Positions 1 to 13,289 of a DNA stretch of 64,000 nucleotides are shown piece by piece (position 1 is the stretch's first letter; each line of letters starts with the position of its first letter). A program made the position numbers and the translations under genes. This DNA comes from Pratylenchus scribneri (taxonomy: Eukaryota; Nematoda; Chromadorea; Rhabditida; Pratylenchidae). The notes below the pieces were generated by a model. The model was given only the letters and a program-made list of their open reading frames with translations. It ran no database searches and was not told where the DNA came from. The stretch spans positions 620,001-684,000 of the forward strand of contig JAQSEB010000055.1 of assembly GCA_030063045.1 (NCBI GenBank), written 5' to 3'.

Positions 1-782
1 TTTTAGTTATTCAGGGGATCAAAATTCCATTTTTGGAGTGAATTTGCCAAAGAACATTTTTATCTAGCCAAAAAGCTAATTTTTTGGAGTTTTTCAAGAA
101 TCAAAATTCCATTTTTGGAGTGAATTTACCAAAAAGCTTATTTTTCATCTATTTATAAAATAAAGCGGACTGAAAAACATCGGCACTACAGGACCTAAAT
201 CCATTCGTTCCTCACGGCCCATTATATCTATAATTATATAATTATCCCCTAAAGTATTGATCTTCGATCCTCTCGAGCTCTACCCGGCATTTTCCTCTTC
301 CCAGAATTATTTTAGGAATGCCAATTTTTGCTAATGTTTTCTTTATTTGGTTATTGTTCCTATGAAAATAAGCCGAAGGGAATAAAAATTTTCGGAATAA
401 AAAAAATACAACATTCTACAATTAAATGTTGGGTTGCACAGAAATTGGGCGCATTTTCTATTCTGCAGGCGCCTTTTTGCATTTTACACAGAGAATGAAG
501 AAAATTGGAAGAAAAGAAGAAAGGCGGATCAACATTTCCCCTTTCCATTTTTGCGGATGTGGGAAAATGGGATTTTGGATGGTTTTTTTTGTCTTGGAGC
601 GTCAAATTCAAGGATGGAAAAAATGTTGCAATTCAATTGGGAGTGGAGCATTTTCTGAAAGAATGGTGGAAAATTAAAGAAATTGGCGGGGCAGCTGTGA
701 GATTTGGTGGAGCGCGCCAAATTTCAAAATCAAATTATGTAGGAGAAATTACCCAAATAAATGTGGGCAATTATGAATGAAA
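1..782. other. Non-genic left edge
   Basis: I see no supportable gene here. The first 140 bases hold an imperfect direct repeat with unit core ATTCCATTTTTGGAGTGAAT, near 25 and 105. Short open frames between 425 and 780 overlap in several frames on both strands, have no convincing splice signals and show no recognisable domain. Confidence 0.5.
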
Positions 783-1141
783 AGCTTAATTCTTCCTCTA
801 ATTGGGCTGAAATTAGCCTCTAATTTGATTATTTTTGTTTTTTCTTGGAAAACTTTTTAGGGGCTAGGGTTAGGGTTAGGTCAGGGGCGACATGGGATTA
901 GGGGCTAGGGTAGTTGAGTTATGGCCATTTTTGTGATAATGTGTTTTTTGGCCATAACTCTGTGGCCATTGAGCCAAATTAAGTGATCTAAACTTCATTT
1001 AATAGATTTTTTGTGGGCTATCGAATGGTATATAATACTTTTTGACAGACAAAAATTTGGCCAAGTTATGGCCAAAAAACCATTTTTCGCAAAATTAGGA
1101 GCTAAATTAAGCCAAATTAGAGGAAGAAAAAAGCCCCACAT
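783..1141. mobile_element. Inverted-repeat MITE-like element with 13-bp flanking direct repeat
   Basis: The ends carry an imperfect inverted repeat of about 40 bases around CTTCCTCTAATTKGGC (left near 790, right near 1095-1125). The 13-mer ATTATGAATGAAA flanks both sides at 770-782 and 1142-1154, as expected for a target duplication, although 13 bp is long. The interior has G-rich CTAGGGTTAGGG motifs and palindromic TTATGGCCA stretches. No coding capacity is seen, so it would be non-autonomous. Superfamily not assigned. Confidence 0.55.
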
Positions 1142-2074
1142 ATTATGAATGAAATACACGAATATGACCTCCATTTTAACTAATCTTCTCCAAATTTGAT
1201 AAGAAAATGCCTTCATTAACCCAATCTTAGTAAATATTAAAATCTTGGTAGCAAATGCCGACATTGACATTTAAAATATAGAATAGGTGACATTCGTAAA
1301 TGTTAGCATTGGCATTGCCTTGAATGAAATAAATGCAGTTTTTAATCCAAAATTATACTAAAAAAGACTCAAAGGCATAAAACATTGAGGATTTTATAGG
1401 CATTTTAATAAGATTTTAATAATTGTAGGATTGGGGTTGAATTAAAAATAAAGAAAATTAAAGGGCAATTAGCCGCCTCTTTTTAAGTCGGATTATAGCC
1501 TAAAAAATAGTAGGAAAAATAACATTATTAAGTTCCGAATTCAGGTAGAAAAATCTCATTCCAGAACTAAAAAATTATAAAAATTGGGCATCAGGCTTTA
1601 GCGCATTTTCTGACTCATTGTTTTTGTGTGGCGGCTTTTGTCTTATCTTTCAATTGTCATCAACTCGCCCCCTCCTTTATCTTTTATTCATTTACATTCG
1701 GCCACACTTTCCAGCGACACAATACAGTACATAATAATTTTTGCAAAAGGATAATGGGAGTTGGGAGACCGGTTAGACTAAAGCACAAAAGCCGGATGAA
1801 TGAATGGATTGAGGTATATTTATATTCGCAAACAAGTCAAGTCACACATACAAATAAATATATGCGAAGGTCGCGCACTTTTATTACAATAATATGTAAT
1901 TATTAGCTTGGCTTTAAGAAGAAATATATTCCAGACCAGAAGTGCATACTAAATGCTAGGCAAAGGAACAAAATAAATATGAATTAACATAGTGAAAAAT
2001 TATTATAAATATTTAAATGTATTGAAATGGAAAATAAAAAAATATATAAAATTTTTTTGATTTTATTCGCAAAA

Positions 2075-2447
2075 ATATATATGTTGCAGCCGATCTCGTT
2101 TTTTTCTGACAGAAATAGTACAGTGGCAGACATTGTAGTTTGTGAACAATGGCAATATCTCAGTTCCTAGGCCACTTAGAGTTTTAATTCTTTTTCCTAG
2201 CCCTAGCCTACCCTACCCTAGCCCTAAAACCCATGCTGGCACGACCATAGCCTTAGCCCTACCCTAGTTAAACCGGTTTGAAAACCCGAAATTTCAATTG
2301 GCCATAACTTTGGTTCAAACTTGTCAAATCTTTCTGAAATTGAAATCTTATAAAGAAAACCGACCATGACGAATCGAATGAGCTATAGATCAAGTCTGTA
2401 AGATAACTAGAACATGCCGAAAACGAGATCGGCTGCAACATATATAT
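2075..2447. mobile_element. Terminal inverted repeat element
   Basis: A near-perfect inverted repeat of about 26 bases, core GTTGCAGCCGATCTCGTT, bounds about 373 bp. The outer flanks are ATATAT runs, so a TA target duplication is possible but cannot be delimited. The interior has CCCTA-rich DNA and the sequence GACGAATCGAATGAGCTATA, a variant of a core shared with other elements in this window. No open frame of note. Confidence 0.6.
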
Positions 2448-2771
2448 TGTTTTATTCTCCACTTTGGGAAAAATGCTTTGATTTTATATTTCACTATCAG
2501 TGCAGAGGGAAATTTCATGTTTTTCATTTTTGTATCGACAATGGAAAAAAAGTTATTTTATTTTGTAATTTACCTATTTTATTTGCGATCTATTTTTTTC
2601 CAATTGTTTTATCCGCAAACACGCGATCCTACTATATCAATAGAAACTCTTTTATAATTTAATATAGGTGGGAAAACACATACTTTATTGTGTTTAAGAA
2701 TGTAATAATTATATTTTTTTGACTATATTTTTTATTTAATTTTATCTTACCATTTATTGCGGCATTGGAAT

Positions 2772-3597
2772 CAGGGATGGGGTCGAAACTCAAAAAAATC
2801 GAAATCGAAATTTGCTTCGAAATCGAAACTCACATCCAAATCGAAATCGAAATCGAAACGAAACTAAAACATCGAAATTTCGACAATCGAAATCGAAAAT
2901 CGAAATTTTTCGAAAAAATTTTCAATCCTTTAAAAAATGAAAAAAAAATTCAGAAAATACAAAAAAGGTGAAATTTTTATCCAAAAATTATATTCAATCA
3001 TATTTCAAAAAATTATTTAATATTCAAGCATCAAAATTTAAAATTGTAAAGTGGCACATTTTGATGAAGGAAATTTCTCGTTGTTCATAAAGCGGTTTAT
3101 GATAATTTTTCAAATGACATTCTAATTTGTTTGTTGCTTTTTTGGGCCTTGATCAATAATTTTTTTGCATGTTGGCACTTTGCATTGGGCTTTTGTTGTT
3201 TTGCCAATTCTATCAAAATAATACCACCAAGAATCTTTACCATGTTCTTTCATTTTTCCTTATTCTTAAAAAACAAAAACAATGTAAAATTTATTGATTT
3301 TGGAATTAATTAAATGTTAATCTGAAAGGATTTATTTGATATAGGATTTAGAATTATGTCAATCAGAGAGAAGAAGAATAAAAATATAATTGATAAAGAA
3401 GAAAATTGAAAGTAAAAAAGGAATTCGTTTCAAAAAATACACCAAATTTTTGATTGAAATTAGCAAAGGGTCCCCCCTTTGCATTTTTCGAAATTTTTTC
3501 GAAACTCGACACTTTTCGAAATCGAAATCGAATCGAAACTAAAACATCGAAATTTCGAAGATCGAAATCGAAAATCGAAATTTCGACCCCATCCCTG
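2772..3597. mobile_element. hAT-like MITE, copy 1 (CAGGGATGGGG ends)
   Basis: The element starts CAGGGATGGGGTCGAAA and ends with its reverse complement. An exact 8-bp duplication ATTGGAAT lies on each side (2764-2771 and 3598-3605). Ends beginning CAGGG plus an 8-bp duplication are the known signature of hAT transposons. Subterminal regions are built from repeated ATCGAAATCGAAA units. No transposase frame is present, so it is non-autonomous. A second copy of almost identical sequence (825-826 bp, a few differences) lies at 33013-33837, which implies recent mobility. Confidence 0.9.
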
Positions 3598-3605
3598 ATT
3601 GGAAT

Positions 3606-5188
3606 TCACTTTTAATTTGTTCCAATCGGGAAGATCCAATTCAAATTAAATAATTTGAGAAATGAAGAATTTTGGTGAATTATTGAAATTATGTTGGAAT
3701 AATTATCTAGAAATTCAAAGGAACATTTTATATATTTCAGGTTTAAAAATAAATTTCTTGATTAATTGATTTGCTTAGAATTTTTCTAATTCGGGATAAT
3801 TATCGACTAATTTTTGTCAATTATATAATGGAAATTAGGAATTGATTGAGGAAAAGTAAAAAATTGGATTGCCTCCACTCCACCTCTAATAAACATCGAT
3901 TTGGGTGGGATATGCTCTTCTCTGCTACTGAAATTAGATCCCTTTAAATCGCAGCTGTTTGGCCATAGCCCCCTCAACAAAATGATGTGAGATAATTGGG
4001 GGAAAAAATTCGGCAATTCATAAAAGAGGTCTGCCGATGTAGGGATGGACATTATTTTACAATTCATTGAAGAAAGTAAAAAAAATTTAATTTGCTCATC
4101 AATCGTGTATTGATGAGGCAATTAGGGAGGAATCGATTGGGTTCTCAGAGGTGGTTTGTTGACCCGAACCAACAACAATTAAAATAGTTTTGATAATTTT
4201 TATTTTAATAAATAAAAAATTTGTAAAAAATTTGTGGCGATAAATTTTCGTATCCAATAAAATCTTAGAAAGTCAAAAATTCTATAAAGCAAAAATCATG
4301 ACGTTTACATATATACTTGTTGAAAAAAAATTAATTAATGGTTATACTAGATTGGAGAACTCATAAGAGTGGTTTTAACTTCAAGTCTCGGGAAATGTTT
4401 CTAAATAAAAATCATAGGAAAAATTAGAAACAAAAATTTTTAATAAGTTTTTGACCATTGAAATGCCACCATATTTCGATATTTCGATCCCATGATGATT
4501 TCGGAAATTCTCTTATAGGCGAAAATTAAAAATTAAAATTTTTTTATTTTAAAATGGGACCGATAATTTTCCAGAAGTTTTTTTTTGAGGCCATATAGCT
4601 TGGCCATTCCTATAAGGCTGAAGCCCGAAAACAAAATAAAATGTTTAATAAAGACCTGCGAGCTATGTGATTATAGCTTTTAGGCAAATGAAAAATATTT
4701 CGGAGGAGAAAAAATTATTCGGGGACAATAACAGCAGGGCTTCATCATTAAAACATAAAGCACATCGGAAAATGAGGCGAATTGGAAGAAAGGGGAAAAA
4801 TAAAAATTAGCTACCCGCCGGGGGGACTGACGCCATGCATTTTCGTATTTGTCCCTCCATTTAGCCTTTTGAAGCGAAACAGGTGATGCTCACAAAGGTT
4901 TGGAAGAAGCGAAAAAAATTGTTACGGAAAAAAGGAAGAAATAATGAGGAGGGACGAAAATGAGCCCATTGAGAAGATTGGACGGCGATTTGTTGTCCCT
5001 GATAAGAATAATAAGAAGAAGGTAGAAATGCAAGGTTGGGTGGAAATTGTACATAAATGTAGGGAAGGTTTTTGAGTGGAAAGGACATTTAGGGATTGCA
5101 AAAAAATGCTAAAATTTTGTCAATTAAATCAGATGGAATTTAAAAGGAGAATATCATTAATTATAATTTAAACATAAAAAATCATTAG
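3606..5188. other. Intergenic stretch
   Basis: No supportable gene. Two frames on the minus strand (about 3807-4121 and 4861-5088) are open but lack splice context and recognisable motifs. A short GC-rich patch at 4810-4840 (CCGCCGGGGGG) stands out against the AT-rich background; its role is unknown. Confidence 0.4.
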
Positions 5189-5856
5189 TAGGGCCCGGAT
5201 TTTTATGGAAATGCATATTTTGTGTGCTCATATGCACAGCATTGGGGAGTCCGAAAAAAAAATAGTTAGGTTCAAATATTTGTTTTGAACCGATTTAAAA
5301 ATGCATATTTTGGCATATTTTGGACATTTTCATGGATATCTGTATATTTTGGCATTTTTGTGCATATTTTGTTGCATATTTTCCCAAAATTTAAGAATTT
5401 ATTCAATTTTTAGTAAAAATTTGAAAATTTTTGTGAAAAATATTTTTTGAAAAAATTCTTTAAAAATGTTTAAATTTTTATTTAATAAGATGGTATATTT
5501 AGAAAATTTTATCTTACAATAAGAAAATTTTGAGAAAATAAAACGAAAAAATTTTCTTAAAAATGAGGGCGGTACTCCTATGGATAAATTAAAAAAAAAT
5601 TTTTACAAAAAACTAAATTTTTGGAAATTAATTTTTATTTTAACTTATATTTAATCGCAAATGATTAAATTTTTGAATTTTATGACCTTTTCTTTCATTT
5701 TTTGACTTTAAAAAATTAAAAAAACTATTTAATTATGTGCAAAATTGTGCATATTTTAGCATTTTTTTTTGGCATATTTGCTGCATATTTGGCCTTTTTG
5801 ATGCATAAAAATGTGAATATATTGGCACTTTTCGGTGCATATAAATCCGGTCCCTG
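5189..5856. mobile_element. hAT-like MITE (AGGGCCCGGATTT ends)
   Basis: The termini read TAGGGCCCGGATTT on the left and AAATCCGGTCCCTG on the right, an imperfect inverted repeat. Flanks are ATCATTAG (5181-5188) and GTCATTAG (5857-5864), an 8-bp duplication with one mismatch. The interior is AT-rich with many GCATATTTTG repeats and no coding frame. An older, diverged hAT-type non-autonomous insertion fits. Confidence 0.7.
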
Positions 5857-6466
5857 GTCATTAGCCATAAATGTGCCTATAGATTTTGACCAGGGATAAA
5901 ATACACAATGAATTTGCTAAATTTTATGGACTCAAAAATAGCATGGCCATGGTGCATAATCGCATAAGAAAGTATTAAAACTTATAGATTTAGGCTAGAT
6001 CAAGAGCTTACAACTATTAAGCAGATAAAATCGGAGCAGATATTTGGTCAAATTTTAATACCTCAAAAATGGCTAATTGACAGGAAAGTTTTTGAATAAA
6101 TTCACTGATATTATATGGATAAATTAATTAGCATTCTTTTTTGAATTTAATTTAATATTCACAGCGCTATTTTGAGTGGCAATTGGTGTCGGGTGGTCTT
6201 GTTATTAAATTTTGTGAATGAATAGCCTTAAAAAATTGTTCAGAAAATTGGAGAGATAATTAAATTATTTGTGCTGACATCTCTGATAATTTTAAAGCTC
6301 TTTCCTAGAATTTTTGCTTGGCTTGCAAATTAGAATACGCTCGAAAATTTATTAGGTAGTTTGCCTCTGGCAATTTACCATTGAAATATTTGATTTTAAA
6401 TTTTATTTCTTTCCATTTTTTTTAAATTATTTAATTTTTTTTTTGAATAAAAATATATAAAAATTT

Positions 6467-9400
6467 TCAAAAAATCGCGTCTACCTGATTCTGTTTTGCT
6501 TGGACCCGTTTTCCACCGGACTGCTGTGCCGTTGTTGATGAATCCAACGGCAACATTAATGGACCATCCACAATTCCAGCAGCATTCCCACCTCCATTAT
6601 TTCCACTGCTAGTCATCTGTAGAAAAACAAAAATTTATTATTAACAAATAAATAATCATTTATGAGATTTTTAGTTAATAAATATCTAGTTAAAGACTAG
6701 ACTTCGAGAGATGCTAGAATACGTCCGGGGTCAATTGTCTATTCCACAATAGTGCAAATGTGAGCGTTTTCGACTTATAATAAATCAGAAACCGTTTTAG
6801 ACCCTCAATATAATTTGTCATGGATTGTTCAAAATTAAAGAGTATTAAACCATTTAAACCATTTTTTTTGGTATTAAACTTTCTTATTTTGAGTCAAAAG
6901 CTAACATATTATATAACAATCGATGCGTCTCGATGAGATCTACAAAATGGTATAAGGTTTGTGGGGTCAAAACCAGTCTCTGATTTATTAGAAGCCAAAA
7001 ACTTTATATTTGCACCATTGTGGAATCGACCTAGCACCATTTTAAACATTATACTATGGACATATTTAGTACCTACCGATTACCTAAATTTTTTTTAATG
7101 ACTTGAAAATTTTTGTTAACCTAAAACAATCTCTCATAATCCACCACAATATTTTGAAAATAAAAATAATAAATATTTAATTTGCCAACCTGTGCCATTG
7201 CTGAATCACCACCACCACCCGTACTCGCCGCAGCATTTTGCTGTTTTCCATTATTATTTGTGCCACCGCCGCCGGTAGCGGATGAGGAAGAATCGGCGCC
7301 TATGCCACCGCCGCCTAACAAACGCATTTCGGCTCCTTCCACAAATGGGAAAAATTCCTCCTCCTCCTCCTCTTGTTCTCGCCCTTTGCTCGATGAAATG
7401 TCTTTTTCACCACCACCACCAATGCTTGGCTTTTGTCGTCGACGACGATGTTTTTTGCCACTGCCTATGGCACTGCCACTCTTTTTGGACAGCAGTAGAG
7501 AGGAAAATGTGGTTGAGCTATTTTTGTTTTGCTGATGAATGCCGTGTGCCTTGGCTTCCTCTCCTTTTTCGATGGCCGTAGTCTCTTTGGATGTTGACTG
7601 CTGCTGCCGGCCAATTGCCTGGGGCGTTTGATGCACCGAATGGCCACTGCTTTGGTTCTTCTGTTGCCGGGGGGCAGAATTATTATGCTGCCTTTGGGAA
7701 TGCAAAGTGTTTTTGGAGGAGATGGAGGTTGAGGTGGCCGAAGAGCGCTGAAAAAAAATTTTAATATCTAATTGAATAGAATTTCCACGAAAATAATCAA
7801 TTTTATGATTAAATTGAGTAAATTTTCTATTATGATTGAACGATGAAAATGGCAAAAAGTGCCTAAAATTTGCAAAGGGCCGATGAAAGGATGATGGGCC
7901 AAAAGGAAATGTCAAAGACCGAAAAATGGAAGATGGCACATAAAACAGGAAAAAAACTCCCTTGGGCCTATTTCAATGTTTATGAGGAATTTCTGAATTC
8001 AAATTCCTGAAGCGAATGACAATAACAAATTTTATGGGAAATAGGTTTTGAGATTTATATGTGAAATGTGAATAGTAAAAATTGAAATTTGTATCTATAA
8101 ATTAAAGCAAAAAACATCTAAAAGTACTTCTATGAGCGTTTGTTCGACAATTGACCTATTCCACCCAAATTTTTTCAATATCATTTTCCAAAAAATATTG
8201 ATATCAAAATGAGGGGGAATTATGAAAACAATTTTCAATTAATTAGGAGTAGGAGGAGAGGTGTTATTTACGAAATAATCGGTTTGAAATTCATAGTTTA
8301 TTATATGAATATGAATCCTACTTCTTCCAATTGTATTTTGCCTTATTTGAGCCCCTCTAAAGAAGCTGTTGGATAAGCTAATTCGAAAAAAAGCAAATTA
8401 AAAAAATTTGTTCATCTTTAGATTTGGCTTTTTTGATAACCAAATTAACAAATTAAAATAATTTTTTATAAAATTTTTAAGCATCAAAGAGCTTAAATAT
8501 TAATATTTCATGTGCTTTTTGAAAAAATCCCTCCTAAAATAAGGAAATTCATTAAATGCAAAAAATTTTTCCTAACTTCAATATTCAACCTCCACATCTC
8601 TATGGTTAACGGTCTACGCCGGCAGCGTTATTTATGCTCACAGCCAGTAGCTGTTGAAAGGAAGAGAATGGTCCAAAGAAAAAGAATATTTTTAGAGGGC
8701 TTCTCTGACAGCGGGGGAGAAAGAAAATTAGCTCAATAAAATCAATTCTCTCTGCTTTTTCACATATAAAATAGTGCGCGCCGCAAGGGGAATAGTGTTT
8801 GTGACACTTAATTTTTGAGTATTTTCTTGGTCCAAGAATAAATTTCAATAATTTTACTGCTTAATAATTATGCCGCAAAAATGGCTTCCTTATTTGTTAT
8901 TTCATCCAAAAAGTGGAATAGATATTTACTGTATTCGTTTATGGGATCTTTAAGAATCTCTGTTAGGAATCGGCTACTTTGCTATCAATTTGCCTTTTAG
9001 GCGATTCAGAATTGCTCGGTTCAATTTTGCAATTTTCATAGACACTTCAAAGTCTTAGCCTCAATTTTTTATTATAGAAATACTTGAATTTCATTAGGCT
9101 TTCTATAATTCAAAAATGTGCTTGAATTTAAATTTGGCCTTGGTTATTTAAAAATTGCCTTAAGACCTTGGCATTTTAGAAATGTCAATTATAATTTGGT
9201 CTCAGCTTAAAAATTAATTATTTGGAAGCCTTATTAGGCTATTTATTTCAGGCATTTCAAAAAATTGTTCAATTTTGCCTTAGGCAATTAAAAATTGCTT
9301 GTGGGCTTCAGTCCGGGTAAAGGCAATTCAACAAGTTTCCTAGGCGAGTTTTATGTCCAAAAAGCCCGTATATCTGTGGCATTCTTGAAAAAAATGTTCG

Positions 9401-12400
9401 CGGCTCACTCAAAGAATATTTTTCCATCCTTCAGCTATCTTGAAAGAATAGAAATCGAGAGAAAAAGAGGAAGGAAGGGAAATTGGGCCGCCGGCGCTTT
9501 CTTCCGTCTCTTTCTAATACCTATTCCCTCTTTTTTTAATGCAACACCACGCGGGCGAATATGTCCCCCCAAGCATTGAATGTGCTTGCTCTCTTCTCGG
9601 TGGATTTTCCCTTGAGGGCGGCAGAATAAAAATCAATAAATGCGCTGGACGAGAAAAATGCTTTGAATGTGAGTCCCATCGCCGCCGGCGGGAATGGACA
9701 CAAAGTAAACACAGCTGATTTATTGAAGGGAGCAAAAATTGAATGGGAAAATAGGAAGAGGATTAAAAAGAGCAGCAGCAGGGGGAAAATTGGTTTTAAT
9801 AATTGGAATTTTATGATGGGATTATTTTTGGAATATTTCATTGTTTGTGAATGAATTTTTCTTGGAAATGGAAAAATTTAAGTATGCAAAATTTTGAAGC
9901 TGAATTTACAGGAATGAAAAAAGGTGCTAGGTCAAATCCACAATTCTACAATTATGGGCGTTTTCGATTTATAACAAATCAGAAACCGGTTTTAGACCCT
10001 ACAAACCTTAGACCATTTTGTAGATCTCATCTAGATGCATCGAATGGTATATAATGTTATGGTTAGGCCCAAAATAGAGTTTAAAACCAAAAATTTGAAA
10101 AATAGTTTAATACCATTTAATTTTGAATAAACCATGACAAATTATATATCAATCGATGCCTCTCGATGAGATCTACAAAAATGTTATTAGGTTTATAGGG
10201 TCTCATCCAGTTTCTGATTTATTATAGTCGAAAACGCCCATAATTGCAGAATTGTGGAATAGCCCATAATTGTGCATAGCCCTTGTATTTTGTGGAATCG
10301 ACCACGGACGGTGAAAAAATGATCAAAAATAAAAGAGTCCGATACATATTATCGGAGAGAGGGATCTTCATTTTTCAATGTTTTTAAATAGAAGAAACCG
10401 ATAATTAAGCCCTTCTATGTCTTAAAATAATCCAAACATACTGTGATGACATAAATGTGCACTCTAATAGAAATTAGATCAGACTAAAAAGTCTACAAGT
10501 TATTAATTTTTATTTCCCGAAATTAAGAAGCTTATTCTGAATCAATATTAATAATTTTATAATCATTTGAATAGATAAGTGTTTAATCTTTAATTTATTA
10601 TTTATATAATCAAAATCGGTTCAGTCCTTGGTGAGTTATAAGCTATGTTGACGTTAAGAAATTACGAGGGCTTTCATTTACAAATACACCGAATGATCCT
10701 ATTGCAAATATGTTTAAGCGAATTGGAACTGGATAGGAAAAAGACGATTTTCTGTTCGCAAAAATGACCCAAATTGGTTTTTTATAGTTCAATTTGCGGT
10801 CAAAATCACTATTAATTTGGGTCATTTGCTCCGTTGAAATGAACGGCTGCTATTTTGGGGATGGATTTGATGAAAGATGGTGCGCGGGAGGAACGGATGT
10901 GGAACGGAAAAATGAGAAATTGAAATGAGCAAAAAACATACAAAATTAGCTAAATTTGGGTCATCCACTAAAATTAGGCATTTTTTGGGATCATTGTTTT
11001 TTTTTGGATCTTATTTTCCAATTTTAAAAAATGTCTCTGGGCTATTTCATTACCCACCTTTTTGCGATGCGATCGTTGTTTTGTGCCGGTGGATTTTGGT
11101 CGAATTTGGAGCAAATTTTGACGAGAACTTGCTGCCATTCCACTCATTTCCATTTCTTCTTCATCCTCTTCATCTTCCTCTTCATCATCTTCAACAAATT
11201 CTTGTTCAGCATACTTGAAAAAAAAATATGGAAAAATAATTAAATTTTCTGGATGCGGGGTTTTGTTTTAGTGAAATCGGATTCTTTCGTCGAAAGATTA
11301 TATCTTTTTAATGATTGATTTTAGACACTAAAACTATTGTCGAAATGCATCAATTGGCCAATGGATTTTCATGGTTTCCATCAAAACCAAAAGAAACTAA
11401 AAATAGAAAATGATTTGGGCGGTTTAGACCTTAATTTTGATCAAATCTTGAAAATCACTAATTCAATCGATGCCTCTAGACGGCTCTATGGTATTGTATC
11501 TAAGATCAAGTATAAAAAAAGTTATTAAACTTTCGGAAAAAGAATCCGATATTTCGGCAAAGAGACAATTTTATGGCAAAAATTTTCCCAATTAATTAAT
11601 AAATAACCTCAATTTCCTTATTTTGTATTTGTCGTTGAATTGATTCCTTGTGAATGCATCCAATATCCATCAATTGTTCCTCCAAGGCATCATAATAGAT
11701 GGCAGCATTGGAAAATGCACCGATGGCTGGGCCCTCCTCTACCATTGATTCTCCGTTTGCCTACAAAAGAAAATTACAAAATTCTCTATAACTTATAAGT
11801 ACTGTATATTAAAATCAAATAATTGGTTGGGGTATTTAAGAATGTGCTGCTAAATCTAATAGTGAATTTGACATCTATTTTGTCGAATTTATAACAATTT
11901 TGATAAGCCCATTGCCAACATTTAACATGGATAGTCTTATATAGTAATTGTTTAGCATCATTCTTATTAAAAATGGCTTATGAAAATAGCCATTTTATTC
12001 TTTTATAGGTGTCAGTAATACAATATAAGTGACCAACATTGTTCAAAAATGTATTTTCTATGTAATTCTGGATAAATATGAATTTGGCTTTATTTCAGTT
12101 ATATTTGGCTATCTTAATAAGTAAATGTCATTATTTGCAGAATGTGGCCAAAGACCAATCCATGGTAATTATCATTGTGTTTACAAAGGAATAAATTCTT
12201 GATTAAATCCAGATCGGATATTCAAACTTAACAACCATAACCATGGGAAAATTTTAAAATTTATTTACTGGATATATAATATACAGCCTATTTCCGTAAG
12301 TTCCATATATTCTTCTTTATAAATAGCATTCAAAATTAATCAGAATCGAAAAATTATAAGTAAAATTTATGTCATATGTACATATAAATTTTTATATTTT

Positions 12401-13289
12401 ACCAAAAATTAACCTGCTTTAATAATAAAGATGGAATCATCCGATTTAATGGCAAATGTTCAACAGATTCTGTGAAAAAATTTTATATGTTTCTTTAATT
12501 TTAAAGGGATAAACCATTGCTATGCTTTTCATCTCGACATAACAATTGTGTGCTGGATGCATTCGATTCACTTAAACTTGGTGTGGAAATGGAAATTGCT
12601 GCCTCCATTGTTGATGGAATTTTTTCCTCTACAAAATGCAAAGTTGTCGTATCGTTTGGTGGCACTTAAGGGGATATGGGATATTTATATTTAATATGTT
12701 CATGGCATTTATTTTTTGGCGAATTAAAAATGGAATTATTTATCCAAATATTTACGAATCGAAAAAAATTTTTGGTCATAAAGCTCTGACATGTCGTAAT
12801 AATGCAACTTTAATGGCCATAATTCATGATTAAATTAAAGTGAAATAATAATAAATTTTTTGGTGGCCATAATTCTTGGCCAAAACTTGGTATAAAAGAC
12901 TTTTTTGTTGCCATAATTTTTGACTATAAATTGGCCAAAAAAGTGGCCAAAAAATTTGGCAGGGAATAATTTGGCTTTATTGGATTATCAAAATTAATAA
13001 AATAACCATTTTTTGTGCTATGCATTTTAGTTTTATTAGAATTTTGGGCTATATATTTTTTAGATTCCCCATGCTATTTACCATTTTTGGCAGAATCTTC
13101 ATCCAATTTATGGCATATTATTTGGTCTGATAATTGTTCATCATTGGCATTTTTATTTTTTTGGTCTCCATCTCCATCCATTCCCTTGTCCAAAAGCAAT
13201 TGGGAAATTTTTATAATTGTTGAAAGTAGATTATTTGAATTTTCGAAAGAAATTTTGACTAGACAATGTTCGATCTTAAAATTATACAA
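6467..13289 (-). CDS. Acidic/basic low-complexity protein, seven exons, function unknown
   Basis: Phase-consistent exons on the minus strand are 13289-13082, 12628-12515, 12469-12414, 11760-11608, 11213-11058, 7747-7190 and 6616-6467, about 464 codons. The 5' end is the least certain: it opens at an ATG at 13289 but earlier exons may exist. Exon 5 encodes an acidic run (EDDEEEDEEDEEEMEM) followed by a basic patch (KQRSHRKK). Exon 6 is Ser/Gln/Gly-rich with the basic motif KKHRRRRQK, a possible nuclear signal, a run of Glu, and several GGGG tracts. The terminal exon can read through its apparent donor to NQVDAIF and a TGA at 6467-6469, or splice on at 6486 to an exon I cannot identify. No catalytic domain is visible. 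A nuclear regulatory or scaffold role is only a guess. The 3.3-kb intron between exons 5 and 6 contains a hAT-like element. Confidence 0.65.
6727..7045. mobile_element. MITE of the GGTCGATTCCACAAT family, copy 1
   Basis: Both ends carry inverted versions of CTATTCCACAATRGTGCAAA followed by AAATCAGAAACCGGTTTTAGACCC-like sequence, and the right end reads TGTGGAATCGACCTAGCACC. It lies in an intron between exons 6 and 7 of the surrounding minus-strand gene. Target duplications are not clear here, unlike copies 2 and 3, so boundaries are approximate. The interior has the shared core CGATGCGTCTCGATGAGATC next to TATATA. Confidence 0.6.
9480..9720. other. GC-rich island inside the large intron
   Basis: This stretch is conspicuously GC-rich (GCCGCCGGCGC near 9490, CGCCGCCGGCGGG near 9680) in a strongly AT-rich intron. 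Overlapping open frames exist on both strands but none has a recognisable domain or splice context. An internal promoter or enhancer is possible but unproven. Confidence 0.3.
9923..10311. mobile_element. hAT-like MITE of the GGTCGATTCCACAAT family, copy 2
   Basis: It starts GGTGCTAGGTC and ends GGAATCGACCACGGACGG. An exact 8-bp duplication TGAAAAAA flanks it (9915-9922 and 10312-10319). The halves are imperfect inverted repeats of each other, each with GATCTCATC/GATGAGATC and ATCGAATGGTATATAA-type core sequence. It is intronic and non-coding. The 8-bp duplication supports a hAT assignment for the whole family. Confidence 0.75.

Noticed and set aside
425..780. Overlapping open frames near the left edge
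   Set aside because: Open in several frames on both strands, no domain, no splice sites; looks like chance in a less AT-rich patch.
860..910. CTAGGGTTAGGGTTAGG-like sequence resembling telomeric DNA (also near 2200, 19920, 46090, 58740)
   Set aside because: Only one to three units each time, always inside bounded inverted-repeat elements; not a telomere or interstitial telomeric array.
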